The position numbers and the translations under genes were made by a program. The notes beneath the pieces are model-generated. The model saw only the letters and a program-made list of their open reading frames with translations. It had not been told where the DNA came from and did no database searches. From Oreocharis arfaki (taxonomy: Eukaryota > Chordata > Aves > Passeriformes > Paramythiidae): a stretch of DNA of 64,000 nucleotides. Below are positions 24,626 to 36,412 of this stretch, piece by piece (position 1 is the stretch's first letter; each line of letters begins with the position of its first letter). The stretch lies in contig VZRR01004550.1 of assembly GCA_013398015.1 (NCBI GenBank), positions 382,215 through 446,214 of the forward strand, given 5' to 3'.

Positions 24626-25463
24626 AGTGCTGGGGACATTTTGCATTACTGACCAGGAATTAAAAGCCAAGAATTTCAAAGGGAATGGGATTTAAAGTCT
24701 AGTTTGACTGGAGCTGTATGTCCAGTCGTATTAATTTTTTCACCCCACAGGAGTTATACTAGAGCTGCTTGCTCAAATGCCTTAAACTATTTGCTTGAAA
24801 GCTGAGTATATCCTTCAAAGCCTATTAAATAAATTTCTAAGGTAAACTGTGACTGAGAGGGAAGAAACAAATGAGTGAAGGCTTGGAAAATTCATTAATA
24901 GCCTCATTGGCTTAGAGGTACAAGTCTCTGAATGAGCAAATGAAGAAAGGCAGAGTGTGGGTCAGTATCTACTCGCAGGAATTGTTCATACACGTGTCAG
25001 GTGTCCACTTTCTGCCCCACTCTTTGTTTCTGAAGCTGCCACTTTGGATTGATTCTCTTCCATGCCTTTCAAGCCTTAGCCTTGACTGTCTTGACTATCA
25101 ATTTTTATGTCTACTGTGTAAACTTATGGCTTAGTTGAGTTCAGCAGGGTAGTGTGAGAAGAAAGACCCATTCTCTTTTCACTTTTAAAGGATATTTCTA
25201 CTTGCCTGTGAAACTAAAGCCATTCTTTATTGTTACACAGCTGTGAAAAAAGATGGATTCAGGAGACCTATTCCAAGAAGAGAACTTAGCAAGCAGACTT
25301 TGTTTTTCAATGTAAAGAAAAACCCCAAAACAAACTAAAACAAACCTTATTTGGATGAAGAAATAAATTTTGTCTACCTCTTTTACAGACTGTAGGTAAC
25401 GGTTTTGTACCTCAATTGGCACTTCAGAAGACTGGAGCAGATTAAATGGTGTATCAATGAACC

Positions 25464-25481
25464 TTTTTTTTTTTTTTTTTT
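25464..25481 (+). repeat. Poly-T tract (18)
   Basis: Eighteen uninterrupted T residues, 23 bp before the start of the LTR-like element at 25505. Confidence 0.9.
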
Positions 25482-25504
25482 GACTAATTCTGTGACTGGC
25501 TCCT

Positions 25505-25994
25505 TGTCCTGGGTTGCAGTATATTCTATTACCATCTTCATGAGCTGTGAAACCAGGTGGGGCAGTGTTTCTTTGCCTCCTCCCTCCGGACCATCTTCTG
25601 TTAATGGGAGCATTTGTGCCTTGCCAAAGGACTCATAGATAACGGACTCCAAACCATCTCCTGTTATTGGGCCCGTCAGTGCCTCACTACCCCATTGTGA
25701 GATGCTCTGCCTGGGAGGAGAAACTGAACATTCCCCACTTGGACATAATCAGAGGTTTTTCAGGCAGAAGGGAGCTTCTCTCCACTGGACTTCCAGAGGA
25801 CGAGAGGCTGGCGAGGACCAGGCCCTTTTCCACGGGACCGCTGTTTTTCACCGGAGCTGCTGCACCCTCCCTGCTCACTGGGAGCCTCTAGCGCTGCTGC
25901 CGGCTGTGATCAACCCTGCTTCGGGAGGAGAAGCTGCCGGCTGTGACCAGCGCTGCTCCAGGAGGNACAGACGCCTGTCTTTCAAACCAAGACA
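25505..25994 (+). mobile_element. Probable LTR (solo or partial) with an assembly gap inside
   Basis: The block is GC- and CpG-richer than its surroundings. It opens TGTCCTGGGTTGCAG and can be closed at ...CCAAGACA, giving TGTC/GACA inverted ends. The flanking pentamers are CTCCT (25500-25504) and CTCCA (25995-25999), a 4 of 5 match as in an aged 5-bp target duplication. Internally two related phrases repeat (CCATCTTCTGTTAATGGG and CCATCTCCTGTTATTGGG; also CTGCCGGCTGTGA twice). N at 25966 marks unresolved sequence, so the true length is unknown. No TATA box or AATAAA is evident. An ERVL-type LTR is plausible, family unproven; a high-copy repeat of another class is the alternative. Confidence 0.5.
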
Positions 25995-25999
25995 CTCCA

Positions 26000-28900
26000 T
26001 TTTGTAGAGAAAAGTAAGCTTTATTTTGGAACACCAAGTTGCACAGAGTACAAGCCGACATATTCATATTTTAATAAAGGCATTGTTCTCATGCTTGAAG
26101 CTTCTTTAAACTCGTCATTGAAGTCTGGATTTGTTAGATTGATGCTAAAATGGAAACTAGAAATAAGCTTTGGCCATGATATAACCAAAGATCACTGATC
26201 TCAGGGAAAAAAATCTTCTCTTCTATGTTTGGACTATGGTAAGCCCACTGTGAGCCAACATATATATATAATATTAATGAGACTTTTCCTGCTAACTGGG
26301 GGACTTAGAAGTGATAGCAGTGTACTTGGCCACAGTCTATCAGAATAGAGGTCTTTCCTATACTGGCTAGAGGAAAAATACCTTTTTTTTTCTTTTTCAG
26401 CCCTACATGAGACAAAGTAGCTCACACAAATGCATTCCTGTATTATTTTTTCTGTGTAACCATTTCAGCACGGTTTCCCTCCTTCTAACTGAACTTGGTT
26501 TTCATATATGCTTGATAACTTACTGGCAGTTACAGGTTTAGTTCCATGTGACCTCCATGATACGGCTTGTTGGGGTTTCTGCTGGCAGCTTCCTCTTGAA
26601 GAGATGTTCCAGTGCACAGAGGAGAGAGAGCATCAGGTGAGGTTGTGTGGTTTACACCTTGGGTGGCTGTTGAGTGTAGACAGAATGGCCTTTCAACAAG
26701 GAATATAGTTTTCTTCCTTGTCATTCTAGCCCTATTTGTCAGATATGGGGAGTGCCTGCAACCTTTATCTTTGAGAATCAACATTTCCAAAAATGGGGGT
26801 TTCAGACCTCCTAAGCTGTGTGCTGTCTAGTGTTTGTGCATACTTTGTGCAGTGATCATACTTCATAGTAATAATTTGTGAACAGCAGTCGGGGACAGGG
26901 AAAGGTACCATGCATGTCCTCATTGCTCAGGAGAATAGGCTTTAAATAGGCTTTAAACAGTGTTATAATATAGTGCTACAACTGCAACTAGTGTGGTGAA
27001 AATTTTCCTTTCCAGAACGTCATTCAAAATCTTGCTGGCTCACAAACACCTGAATTCCACTGTGGTTTGTCATTAACACTGCCTGGGGAAAAAAATCCCC
27101 AAAGGCTGCAAGTGTCTGAAAAGCCCCATCCTATGAATATGTTAATGGTGAGATTTTAGTTGCTTCCTAACACTGCATGAGAGGATGCTGCTGAGCTGTA
27201 ATTTCTATGAGAACCAGGGCTCAGAATTTCCTGGATATTGTGGGTTTCAGTTCTCAACGATAATATGGCATTAGTGTGGGTTTTTGCCCTGAATGTTAAG
27301 TGTGCAGGCAACTGGTCTTTTTTTTATACTGGTGGAAGTAGTCAACTATCTATAATTAGTAACATTCAACCCGCTCTCCAAAATACCGGAGTTTGCTTGG
27401 GTCTCAGATTGTCAAGGTTTATTGCAGGCAGTCCAAGACCAGAGAGTTCAATTAGAAAATTAACTTATATGTTATTTTACCATATTAGAGAGTTGATTTC
27501 CTTCCAATTTGAAACAGATGATACATTGTTATAAAGGGTTGGGGTTGCACTTAATATTCGCCTATAAAAGAGGTAAAGACATACAAGACTTTTCCGCTAC
27601 ATTGGGTTAGGGCTTTAAAAATAATATACTTTTTACAAGTCTAACTGCAGATTTTATTCCTTTGAGTCACGTGTGCTTGGTGGAAACCATGTACTTTCAG
27701 TGCTTCTCAAAGCATAAAATGTGCAATAAAATTTTTTTAAAAGAATTTATACTATGTTTAGTTTTGTAAGGGAAAAAATATTAGTAAGTTTAATCTAATG
27801 TCATTAAATGTTGTGGTTTTCAGGTAATTTGTAATCCAGAAACCTTTAGTATATTTGGCTAAATGGTAACAGAAAATTAAGCTATAAGGAATACTATATA
27901 ATTACTGGGATTATATTTGGGGCTAAATATTGACCATTAAAATGTTTGTACTTCAACTAAAGTGGTGTGACTGTTGGCTCACCAGATATCTAAGCTGAAG
28001 TTACACCTTTCTAAAAGCTCAAATAATAAATTGAATAGACCTCCCACCTAGCTGACCTTGCTTCTGTTGGTGACACCAGGAAGGAACAGATGAAGGAAAA
28101 AGAACGCTTTGGCAGGAGCAGCACCAGATTGGAGCTGCTTAGGACAATGTACCATCCAAAGCCTTTCTTCTTAGAACAGCCAGAACAGCAGTCCTGAACA
28201 GCTTCTAGATTGCAGCGTGTTTGCCCACATAACTCCTTCTTTCTGAAGCAAGTCAGCATTTCCACGGGGGCCCATGCAAGCAGGCAATGATGGATCTGAT
28301 ATAAGCTTGAATAATTTTTTTGGTGTATGCCTCAGCTTTTGCTGCTCTTCTACAATGCGGCGCATCAGCCAGCACAAACAACGCTGGGATTCATTAAGAA
28401 CATAAATAAGCTGATTCTTAATGGTTTGCTGTAGGAAGCAATGACACCTGTAGGGATCCAAGTGGATGCTTACAGGGTGTGGTGAGAAAAGTTAGAAAAA
28501 GCTTTTTCTACCAGCCTTAATACGTATAAGGCCAGTTGTGCTTACAAAGCAGCTGAGTGGATGAGCTATTTGAGGGAGAATGCCCACAGTGTTACCTTCT
28601 GGGGGCAGAATATAAAGATATTTCATGTAGAAGGCAGATGAATAGAATCATGACCCTAAGTGGAACCCTTCCAGGACAGTTTGCTGGAATCTTTTTCTTC
28701 ATCAGTGTTTCCCAAAGGTGAATTCAGTAACAGAGTGCCTCATGATACTGAGCATGCAGCACTTGGTGATATATTATGAAAATAAAAATAACTTTATATG
28801 TAAACCATTCTTCCTATTGTCTCCCATAACAGCAACATCTATCTGCAAATTTTATTTCACTTGGGGACTTCAGCTCACCACCTTTCCAGCACTTTTTACC

Positions 28901-31121
28901 AGTTCTATCCAAAACCAATCCTAATTTTTATAAACCAATAAATGGATATAGAACTTTTAATAAGAAACACTGAGAAGTCCAAAAAAACTGGAAAACGAGA
29001 TCAGGGAAAATAACCAATCTGTTGAGGGTACGATGTTGTCAAATCCAAAGAAAAAAATAAATCTTGATGCCACCTTTTGGACAACAGTCACAGTCAGATG
29101 GAATTCTGAGTAATCCTCCTGCAGGAGTTGCTCAAGTTCAGTTTGGTGCTTTCTACTTCTGATACATACTGGAAGCAGGCAGTTTTAAGTAACAGGCTTG
29201 AAGTATGCACTATTACTAATCCAAGCAGTTACACATGCACATTAAAAAAAACAAAACAACTCAGTTACCACAAATTTGCATCCAGGAGGGAAAAATTAAA
29301 TGCTTTTATATGGTATTAGAATGGCAGAACTGAAAGTGTTTGGAGTTTGTTTGTTTGCTTGTTTTTTCCTCTCAAGAAAAGAACTGTTGAGAAAGGGAAT
29401 GGTGTTTCCCTATTTTCTCATATAGCCATTATTTTTAGTTTTTTCGGTGAAGTTCATGTTTTCCAGAAAGAAAGCAGCAGTGCCTAGTGGTAAGTGATAT
29501 AACCAGAGAACAAACCTTAAACCTTAGTAGGTGAACCATTTCACTGTATAGCACTTAATATATCATATGAGAAAGGAGAACAAAATTCGTTCTGTGGATC
29601 TGTTTCTTTCAGAAGGGATCCAGGCACCCCTTACATATGGGAGCCCCCTGGAAATAATTCACTCATCATTAGAAGAGCTAAGATGAAACTACTGTGAGCT
29701 TGATGAGATCCCATGCTCTCTTTTTTGTTTGCAATAGTGGGGGTGACTGAAGAGGCAGAAGCTAGACTTTTCTCTGCAGAGGAATATATGGGGAATGAAT
29801 CCAACTGTCCCAGGGCAAATTGTAATGGAGATACTTGGTAAAATTTCTAATCCATAGTTCCCTATTTTCTACTACTTGGGATCCACCACGAATGAAATAC
29901 AGAGCAACGATCCAGGAGAGAAAACAGAGCTATAAACTGTTGACCAGTGGGAGCTGTACCTTCAGACTGCAGAACGTCCAGTTCTGGCATCTTCCAGTTA
30001 TGGTTGTTCCTCCAGAGAACATGGGATTTCCTTGTTATCGTATGGGTATGTGCTCTAGCTTCCGCTTGTACCTGGCCCTCTCAGTCTGACTTTTCTCTCA
30101 TGACAAAACCTGTCATCTTAGGCAGGGATGTGGCAGCTCGGTAAGTGCAGTCCTTTGAAAATCTGCATGAGACTTCAAGTAGATGACACATTTCCACTTC
30201 TCCCTCATTTCAGTTTTTCTAAGGCCATTGCATGTAGTCAATTAGCCTGGGACCAGAGGATGTTGTGCTCAGATGAAAAAGAATTTGGCTGAAGCAACAT
30301 GCAGTTGAGTTTGCCTCACTGTCTGACAAGTCACCTGAGAACTTCAGTGGCTCTTTCAGCAGCAGGCTGTAAGCAGGCGAATTTTGTTTGGAGTCGTTGC
30401 TGTTGTTTCAGTCTGTGAAGCCAGCCTGTGCTCTGTTTCGGTCTGTATTCTGTTGGTCATCAGGCCTGGCTGGTGTGCAAAGCTATGGTTTGTGGGTTTT
30501 GTACCCTTGCGTATTTTTATATCAGCCTGCAAAAAAGTCAGTGCCTTGGCCAGGCTATTCCATCCCATAACTGAAGAAGCAGCTCCATTCAGAACTTAGA
30601 TCAGTACAGGAGTACAAGTTAATTTTTTTTTTTTTTTTTTTTTGTGCAACTTGGAGCATAGCACTGAGGAGCTGACATGGTTTGCATCATGAAGAGTACA
30701 ATATATTTATTGCTACCAGCCTTCACCCAAACTAATCTGGCTTCCACCAGCATTTAACACATCTGCTCTTCTATTTTCTGGGTTTTAACAGAACAAAATT
30801 ACGGTAATAACTTTAGATCTATGAGTAATGTTTCTTTAGAACTATTTTAAAGAGAGAGATCATATTTAATTTTTTTTTAATTTAAAGAAGAGAGATATCT
30901 TTTTTTAATAGGTGGGGATATCATCCTCCCACTACAGAGGTTGACAGGTATCACAAAGGGTAAGAGATATCCATTGAGGGAGGTAGTGAAAAAGTTCACA
31001 GTTTCCACTAAAATAAATTCTGACCTGGTGTGACTTGCCATAAGATAGATTAAAGACATTGTAATACTGTTTTAATAATGTCTTTGACTCTAAGAGTTAG
31101 CAGCTGGAATCTATATTCTTG
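26000..31121. other. Gene-free DNA
   Basis: No gene is recognised. Simple repeats include a (TA)n stretch at 26261-26272 and 21 T residues at 30623-30643. Two overlapping minus-strand frames at 28011-28461 (84 and 96 codons) are the densest coding-like patch and are discussed as a finding. A strong donor-like CTCG|GTAAGTGC lies near 30139 without a supported exon. Confidence 0.5.
30623..30643 (+). repeat. Poly-T tract (21)
   Basis: Twenty-one uninterrupted T residues; read on the minus strand it could be the A-tail of a retro-copied sequence, but no such copy is recognised next to it. Confidence 0.9.
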
Positions 31122-31371
31122 TTCAGAAAACTGAGGGGTGATCTTATGAGTGTCTATCAGTTTCCGAAGGGAGGGTATCAAGAGAATGCATCCAGGTTCC
31201 AACACTGGAACAGGTTGCCCAGAGAGGTTGTGGAGTCTCCCTCACTGCAGATACTCAGGAACCAGCTGAACACAATCCTGAATGTGCTCCAGGGGCCTCA
31301 GCTTGAGCAGGGAGGTTGGACTAGATGACCTCCAGTGGGCCCTTCTAACCTCAACCATCTTGTGATTCTGT
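31122..31371 (+). mobile_element. CR1 LINE, 3' end of ORF2 and terminus
   Basis: The plus strand encodes the familiar CR1 reverse-transcriptase tail: residues read HWNRLPREVVESPSLQIL, matching the conserved WN.LP.EVV..PSL motif. The DNA closes with GGTTGGACTAGATGACCTCC and CTTGTGATTCTGTCAT, the CR1 3' terminus with its ATTCTRTG-like end. It is a 5'-truncated, inactive copy of about 250 bp, as is usual for CR1, and has no other coding capacity. Confidence 0.9.
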
Positions 31372-32040
31372 CATATTGTAAAAAATACTTTTGGCAGAGT
31401 TATCCTTGTGTCAATTAAATCACGGCTCTGTTTCAGTAAGTGTGGGAGTTAGCTGGTTAAGTGTGAGCTACTGAAAAGAAAAATTTAGTACAGCTTTGTT
31501 GCGTTTTCTTTGTAGGCTGAAAAGTAAAATGAATATTTCTTCAGAGCATATTTCCTAGCATATAATGAACCAAATGTTGAACAGATGTACTTAAAGTGTG
31601 GAAAAATCAAATGAAAGGCACATTTAGAATTTATAGAGTTGAAAACCAGGAAAAAAAAAACAACAAAAAAACCAATGGAAATAAGAAGGTTGATGAACAG
31701 AAACTGTGCTGTTAATACAGAAATTTTTACGGTAAGTTTAAAAAAAGTTGGCTTCTAGGTAGCCAACTGCAATCTGGAATTATATAAATTATGGTTAAAA
31801 AATGATGCAACATTTCTTCTGAGAAAGAAAATTTTGCTCTAAAATATGTTTTAATATTAATTTTAAGTTGACAATGACTAGTGCAGCTTCATAAAATTTT
31901 ACTTTTTCCAAGAATCATGAAAGTCATAGAGGTCTGAGAGCTACAAAACATTGACTTTTTTTCCCCCACATTTTGAAATCATGCAATTAAGACTACAGAT
32001 GACCAGAAAAACAAGCCAGATTTTTAATTCAGTAGCAATG

Positions 32041-32085
32041 CCTTGTCACATCTGCTGCTGTAAGGAATCAGCACCGTGGGTAAAC
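32041..32085 (+). repeat. Dispersed 45-bp repeat, copy 1
   Basis: It shares CTGCTGCTGTAAGGAATCAG and its surroundings with copy 2 (34422-34466), 42 of 45 positions identical, same orientation, 2.38 kb apart. Flanking sequence does not match. It is either a family I do not recognise or a local copy. Confidence 0.8.
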
Positions 32086-34421
32086 TGCCCTGCTGAAGTG
32101 TAGTCTCTTCACCCAGATTTGAGACCATAACAGTGTGCCATTTATTTCAATTAGACAGCTGCATATTTCTAAAATGAGCTGTGGCCTCCATTCAGAAAAA
32201 ACACCCCTGTTCTGGAAAGCAGCCTCTTTAGACGATCACAGTTACAACAGCTCTACTGCGGAAAGCATTTGAGCCTGGGACTTTGGGAATTAAACAGATC
32301 CTTAAGTACTTTTCCTTAATAGGGATACATTTAGACACGTGAATTGAGACTTGCATAGACTAGTAAACAAGGGAATTTTCAAACAGTTATCAGCCATCTG
32401 TATTAAGTAATCCACATAATGAGTGGAGCTTTGGAGATTTATATCAGCTGATACTGTGTCTTGTACTGGGGAAGAGTTTCTGACATGAAATTCTTCACTA
32501 AAACAACTCTGCAATCCAGAAACACACATTACACTTCGGTGGAAAACTGCTAAATATTACAATATTACTAAGTATTTTGTCTTCCTATCTCATGCACTTC
32601 AGACAATTAAATTAAGAGGTGAAAAGATTTGAGAGATGAGAACTGGAGCAGGCTTCGGTAATGATTTGAGTCCTGGCTTGTCCCATTAGCTCTTGCTCAT
32701 TAGACCAATCACTTGTGAACAATTCAAATTTAAGCACCCAAATAAGTAGTTTGATATTTTCCAAAGTGCTGAGGAACTTAGGTAAACTGCTATTATTTTG
32801 ATTGATTTACCAATATGATGGTGATAGCTCATATTGCCAGTAAGGATTGACAGTTCTAGACTTTGTTTTCTATACTTTAGATTTGGTAAGTCCTTCAGAG
32901 TGTGTTGTACCTCACAGGCCTGAAGGGAGAGCAAGCCTGCATTTGTATCTCTGAGCGTCTATAGCCTTTGCTGCTAAGTTAGATTTTTCAGCAGATAGGT
33001 CGGCATCAAAAATTCAGGCTCTGACAAAATGAACATGGGAGAAGATGTCCTGTGTCTAGTGAAGCCCAAGTTGTCATTGTGGTTGTGCTTCTGACAGAAA
33101 TCGTGCTGTAGTTCTCAGATGTTGTGTAACTTTCCATCTGAGCACTGTATAACCTGGAAAGGTGGCTCTGTTTATTCCTTAGTCCCTGGCATCTTTCTTC
33201 GGTTTTTGTAACTGTGTCCTTACAGGCCAGCAGCTCCAGGGCTTTACTGATGTGACACGTGATTTCAACCTGTTTACTTTTGATTATGTGTTGACCTTTG
33301 CTATTGAGGATATTTGCAAAACTTGCCTTCAGGAAAGACTGATGAGCTATGCTCTGGTTAACATTCAGAGCCGTAGAAGCTACGTTCCTAAGAGGCTCTG
33401 AACCCTTCCTGGAAGAGGAGTGACATTCCAGCAGTACCATGCTAGGCTGTGCTGTCCTCTTGGGGCTGTACTTGTGTGATGGCCATGCTGAATGGTGACA
33501 CTGACAGGTTGCCAAGCTGGACAGATGTCCTGAATGAAAAGGGTCTGATCCTGCCTGTAATCCAAATGGGAGGCAGGCAGTCAGCTCAACCATCTCTGCA
33601 TCATCAGCTCCCAGACAGAGCTGCACTTGAAGCTAGGAAGTTAGAAAGAAATGTGTGGGAGGGGGAAGGTTTTGGAAGAGGGATGCGCTTTAAGCTGTGG
33701 TAAGTATTGTGTCCCTTTTCTTCACTGTAACAGTCGAGAGAAACGGTGGGAAAGATACTCCTGAGGATATTGCATCAAAGACAATTTGCTTCCAGAGACC
33801 TCAGAGGATAACTGCAGAGACCAGTTGTGCCTGTTGGAGAACACTGGGCTGCAATGTACAATTTTGACCCTCTTCGAAGCTATTAAAATAACTGCAGTGG
33901 CAAGAGTAGAAGAGAGGTTAGAATTCAGCCCCATCTACATTTTTCTCACTAAAAAATTACAGACTTATTTGTCTGTCTGTCTGCGGACAGCATGTGTAAG
34001 GCTCACTATGTGTTAAAAATAATTTTCCTAACAGGGAAGGTTTTTTGAAGGCACGATGTCTGTCGTCTTTACCATCACAACTGGTAGCCATTTGCTTAAA
34101 TAATAGATTAGCTGGTCAATCTAAAAGCTATACTGTGCTGTCAAAGGGATTTTGGTGATGTTTGCTGTTTTCCCATTAATTTTGAAGAGCATCCATTTCA
34201 GGGAGATGTGTCAGCTTGATTCATTCCAAAACCACATAATTTAGCATACTATACCTAGATATTAACCTCACAGAACATTCAGAAATCAGGATGGGTTATT
34301 TATTAAAATTATAGAAAGAAAATTAATCAGATGCCATTTAGATACTGGTGGTTGTCACAGTTAGACTGTATAGCCATATTGTCCCTATTATTGAAACCAT
34401 CCCTTTTCATTTATTATAATC

Positions 34422-34466
34422 CCTTGTCACAGCTGCTGCTGTAAGGAATCAGCATAGTGGGTAAAC
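34422..34466 (+). repeat. Dispersed 45-bp repeat, copy 2
   Basis: Direct-orientation partner of 32041-32085; the three differences lie at the GTCACA(G/T)C position and in GCA(TA/CC)GTGGG. Homology stops abruptly on the left; on the right a weak gapped resemblance (GCCCT) may continue. Confidence 0.8.
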
Positions 34467-36060
34467 ATCAGCCCTACGTGGACCCTGCTCTTACTGTTAG
34501 ATACCTATCTGCAAAGATCTCTGTCCAAACAGACCTTTCTGCTGGTCCAGAATCTGAATGAAATAATTACCACTGAACATAGGTGCAAGAGAACAGAGTG
34601 AACTCTTTGTCTTTATGGTTTGCAATCTTGACTGCTTTCTCAGGTATCTGCAGAACATTTTGTACAATATGGAGCAGAAGAAAGCTGCAGTCCTAATTTT
34701 GACTTGTGTATGATCGCAGTGCAGATGAGTGAGCACGTGAAGATGTTATGCAGAGCTGTCTAACTGTCTGTGGTGTCCTTGGAGTCTTCGGCAGCAGTTC
34801 CTATAGTCTTGGTAGTGACCAAATTAGTTGAAGGTCATCTTCGAAAGTCCTTTTTTACTTTATTCCAGAGTTTCCCTTGGTCTTTCTGTTTCACTGTGAG
34901 TCTCAGAAAATTCTTCATTTCTACAACTCTAGGGCTTGCTGTAGATCGCATGTTTTAGTCACAAAATGTGCTACAGTGTAAAATCTAAAATGTATGTTAC
35001 AATGTGTAGGGCACAGAGATAGTCATTAACACAAATCTGACGGAGCGGTGTCCTCCTGAGGCTGTGGGCCACTGCTCTGAACATTGCAAGAAACTTAAAA
35101 TGGACACATTCTTTATCAGCCTTTTCCATGGTGATTCAATAGAACATGTTGAACCTAAGACACACTAAGTGATGTACTTCTGCTAGGAGAAGAAGAGGAA
35201 CTGAAACATGGCACATCATTTTCAGAATGGTATTTATTCTTCTGCTTGTATCCACCTTCATCTCCTGACTGGATCACAGTGTGAACTGCAGTCGTGGCTG
35301 CATCTCTTTCATGATCTTTGCTTTCCATTTGCCTTTTGAATCACAAAATCTTACAAATTCAGTTACTCTTCAGATATTTCTTTTGAATCAGCCAAATAAA
35401 GAATTAAGACAACAAGCTTCTACTCTTTGATGGTTCTGACTCTAAAGTAAAAACATAAAAATAGGCTTTCATGTGAAGGTTCAGAATGTACTGCATCTTT
35501 CTGAAGTTCAAAAAAAATCAGATACAAGATCTATATTTCATCCCTCAGTCAGGAAAACGCAGAAGATGAAACCAGGAATTAGAAACCCAGAACAGCATAT
35601 TCATTAAAAAAAGGTCTTGCTGCTTAGCATTCAAGCTGATTGCAGCTAATAGTATCATTCTGAAAATGGTATTACAGGGAGTGGTTTCAGCTCAGCTGTT
35701 AATTCAGGAAAAAAATGTTACCTTTGTAAGTCAAAAACCAGAGGCTTTCAATAAGGTGCCCAGACAAACTGGAAATCAAATACTCTTCCCTATAAAAGAT
35801 CAAGAATTTACATCAAGTGTACTGACTGCCCTGCAGAGCATGATGTGATGCAACAAGTGGAAACCTTAGCTCCAGATTTCACACTTCACATGAACTACAT
35901 TACTCATGCATGCAATAATTTCAAATTTGTTCTGCTTTATATTTTTAATGGCAGACACAGTTTAAAAGGTTCAGTGTGATATGACTGTCAGTCCAGTGCA
36001 ATCTCATCAAAATGTTCATATTCAGAGCACAAGCATTTCAAATAGTATAGAGCTCAAGAT

Positions 36061-36339
36061 CTTTCCCCTTGATGATTGATGTCAATCTGTTGGAATAAGG
36101 TTTGTTTGACATTAATTTGTTCAGCAATTCAGAACTTTTCCTAAGATACCATTTAAAAGTATCATAGATTTGTGTTTATGTGCTACATTTGTTTAAAAAG
36201 CACTTACGCCAAATAGTTAATGCTTATTTAAAGCAGTTATAACTGCATCAATTTGCAAAGTGCTAGATTAACTTGGGGCATGTGGAACTATTTATACTGT
36301 AATTTTTTGTGTTAGAGAAGCGTTGTCCTGCCAGTGATG
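36061..36339 (+). promoter_or_regulatory. Candidate non-coding regulatory element (PBX/MEIS-like sites)
   Basis: AT-rich unique-looking sequence with TGATTGAT (36073-36080) running directly into TGTCA (36080-36084), the arrangement bound by PBX with MEIS/TGIF-type TALE proteins. Several TAAT cores follow (for example TTTGACATTAATTTG). A MIR fragment adjoins it. A role as a GSC enhancer is inference only. Confidence 0.25.
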
Positions 36340-36412
36340 CAGTCACTTGGACAAGTCACTTCTGTATCTAATATTGTTTGTTTATCCCTAATAAAATGGG
36401 ATAAAAAGGTTG
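36340..36412 (+). mobile_element. MIR-like SINE fragment
   Basis: GTCACTTGGACAAGTCACTT is nearly the MIR phrase TGACCTTGGGCAAGTCACTT. It is followed at the right distance by TCCCTAATAAAATGGGATAA, matching the MIR 3' phrase ending AAAATGGGGATAA. The 5' half is missing. Confidence 0.75.

Larger units (their letters stand above)
31372..36060. other. Gene-free DNA with a small dispersed repeat pair
   Basis: No gene is recognised. It contains a 45-bp repeated segment (32041-32085 and 34422-34466) and a 206-codon minus-strand open frame (33006-33626) without recognised motifs. Composition is mostly AT-rich, rising near 33.0-33.7 kb. Confidence 0.5.
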
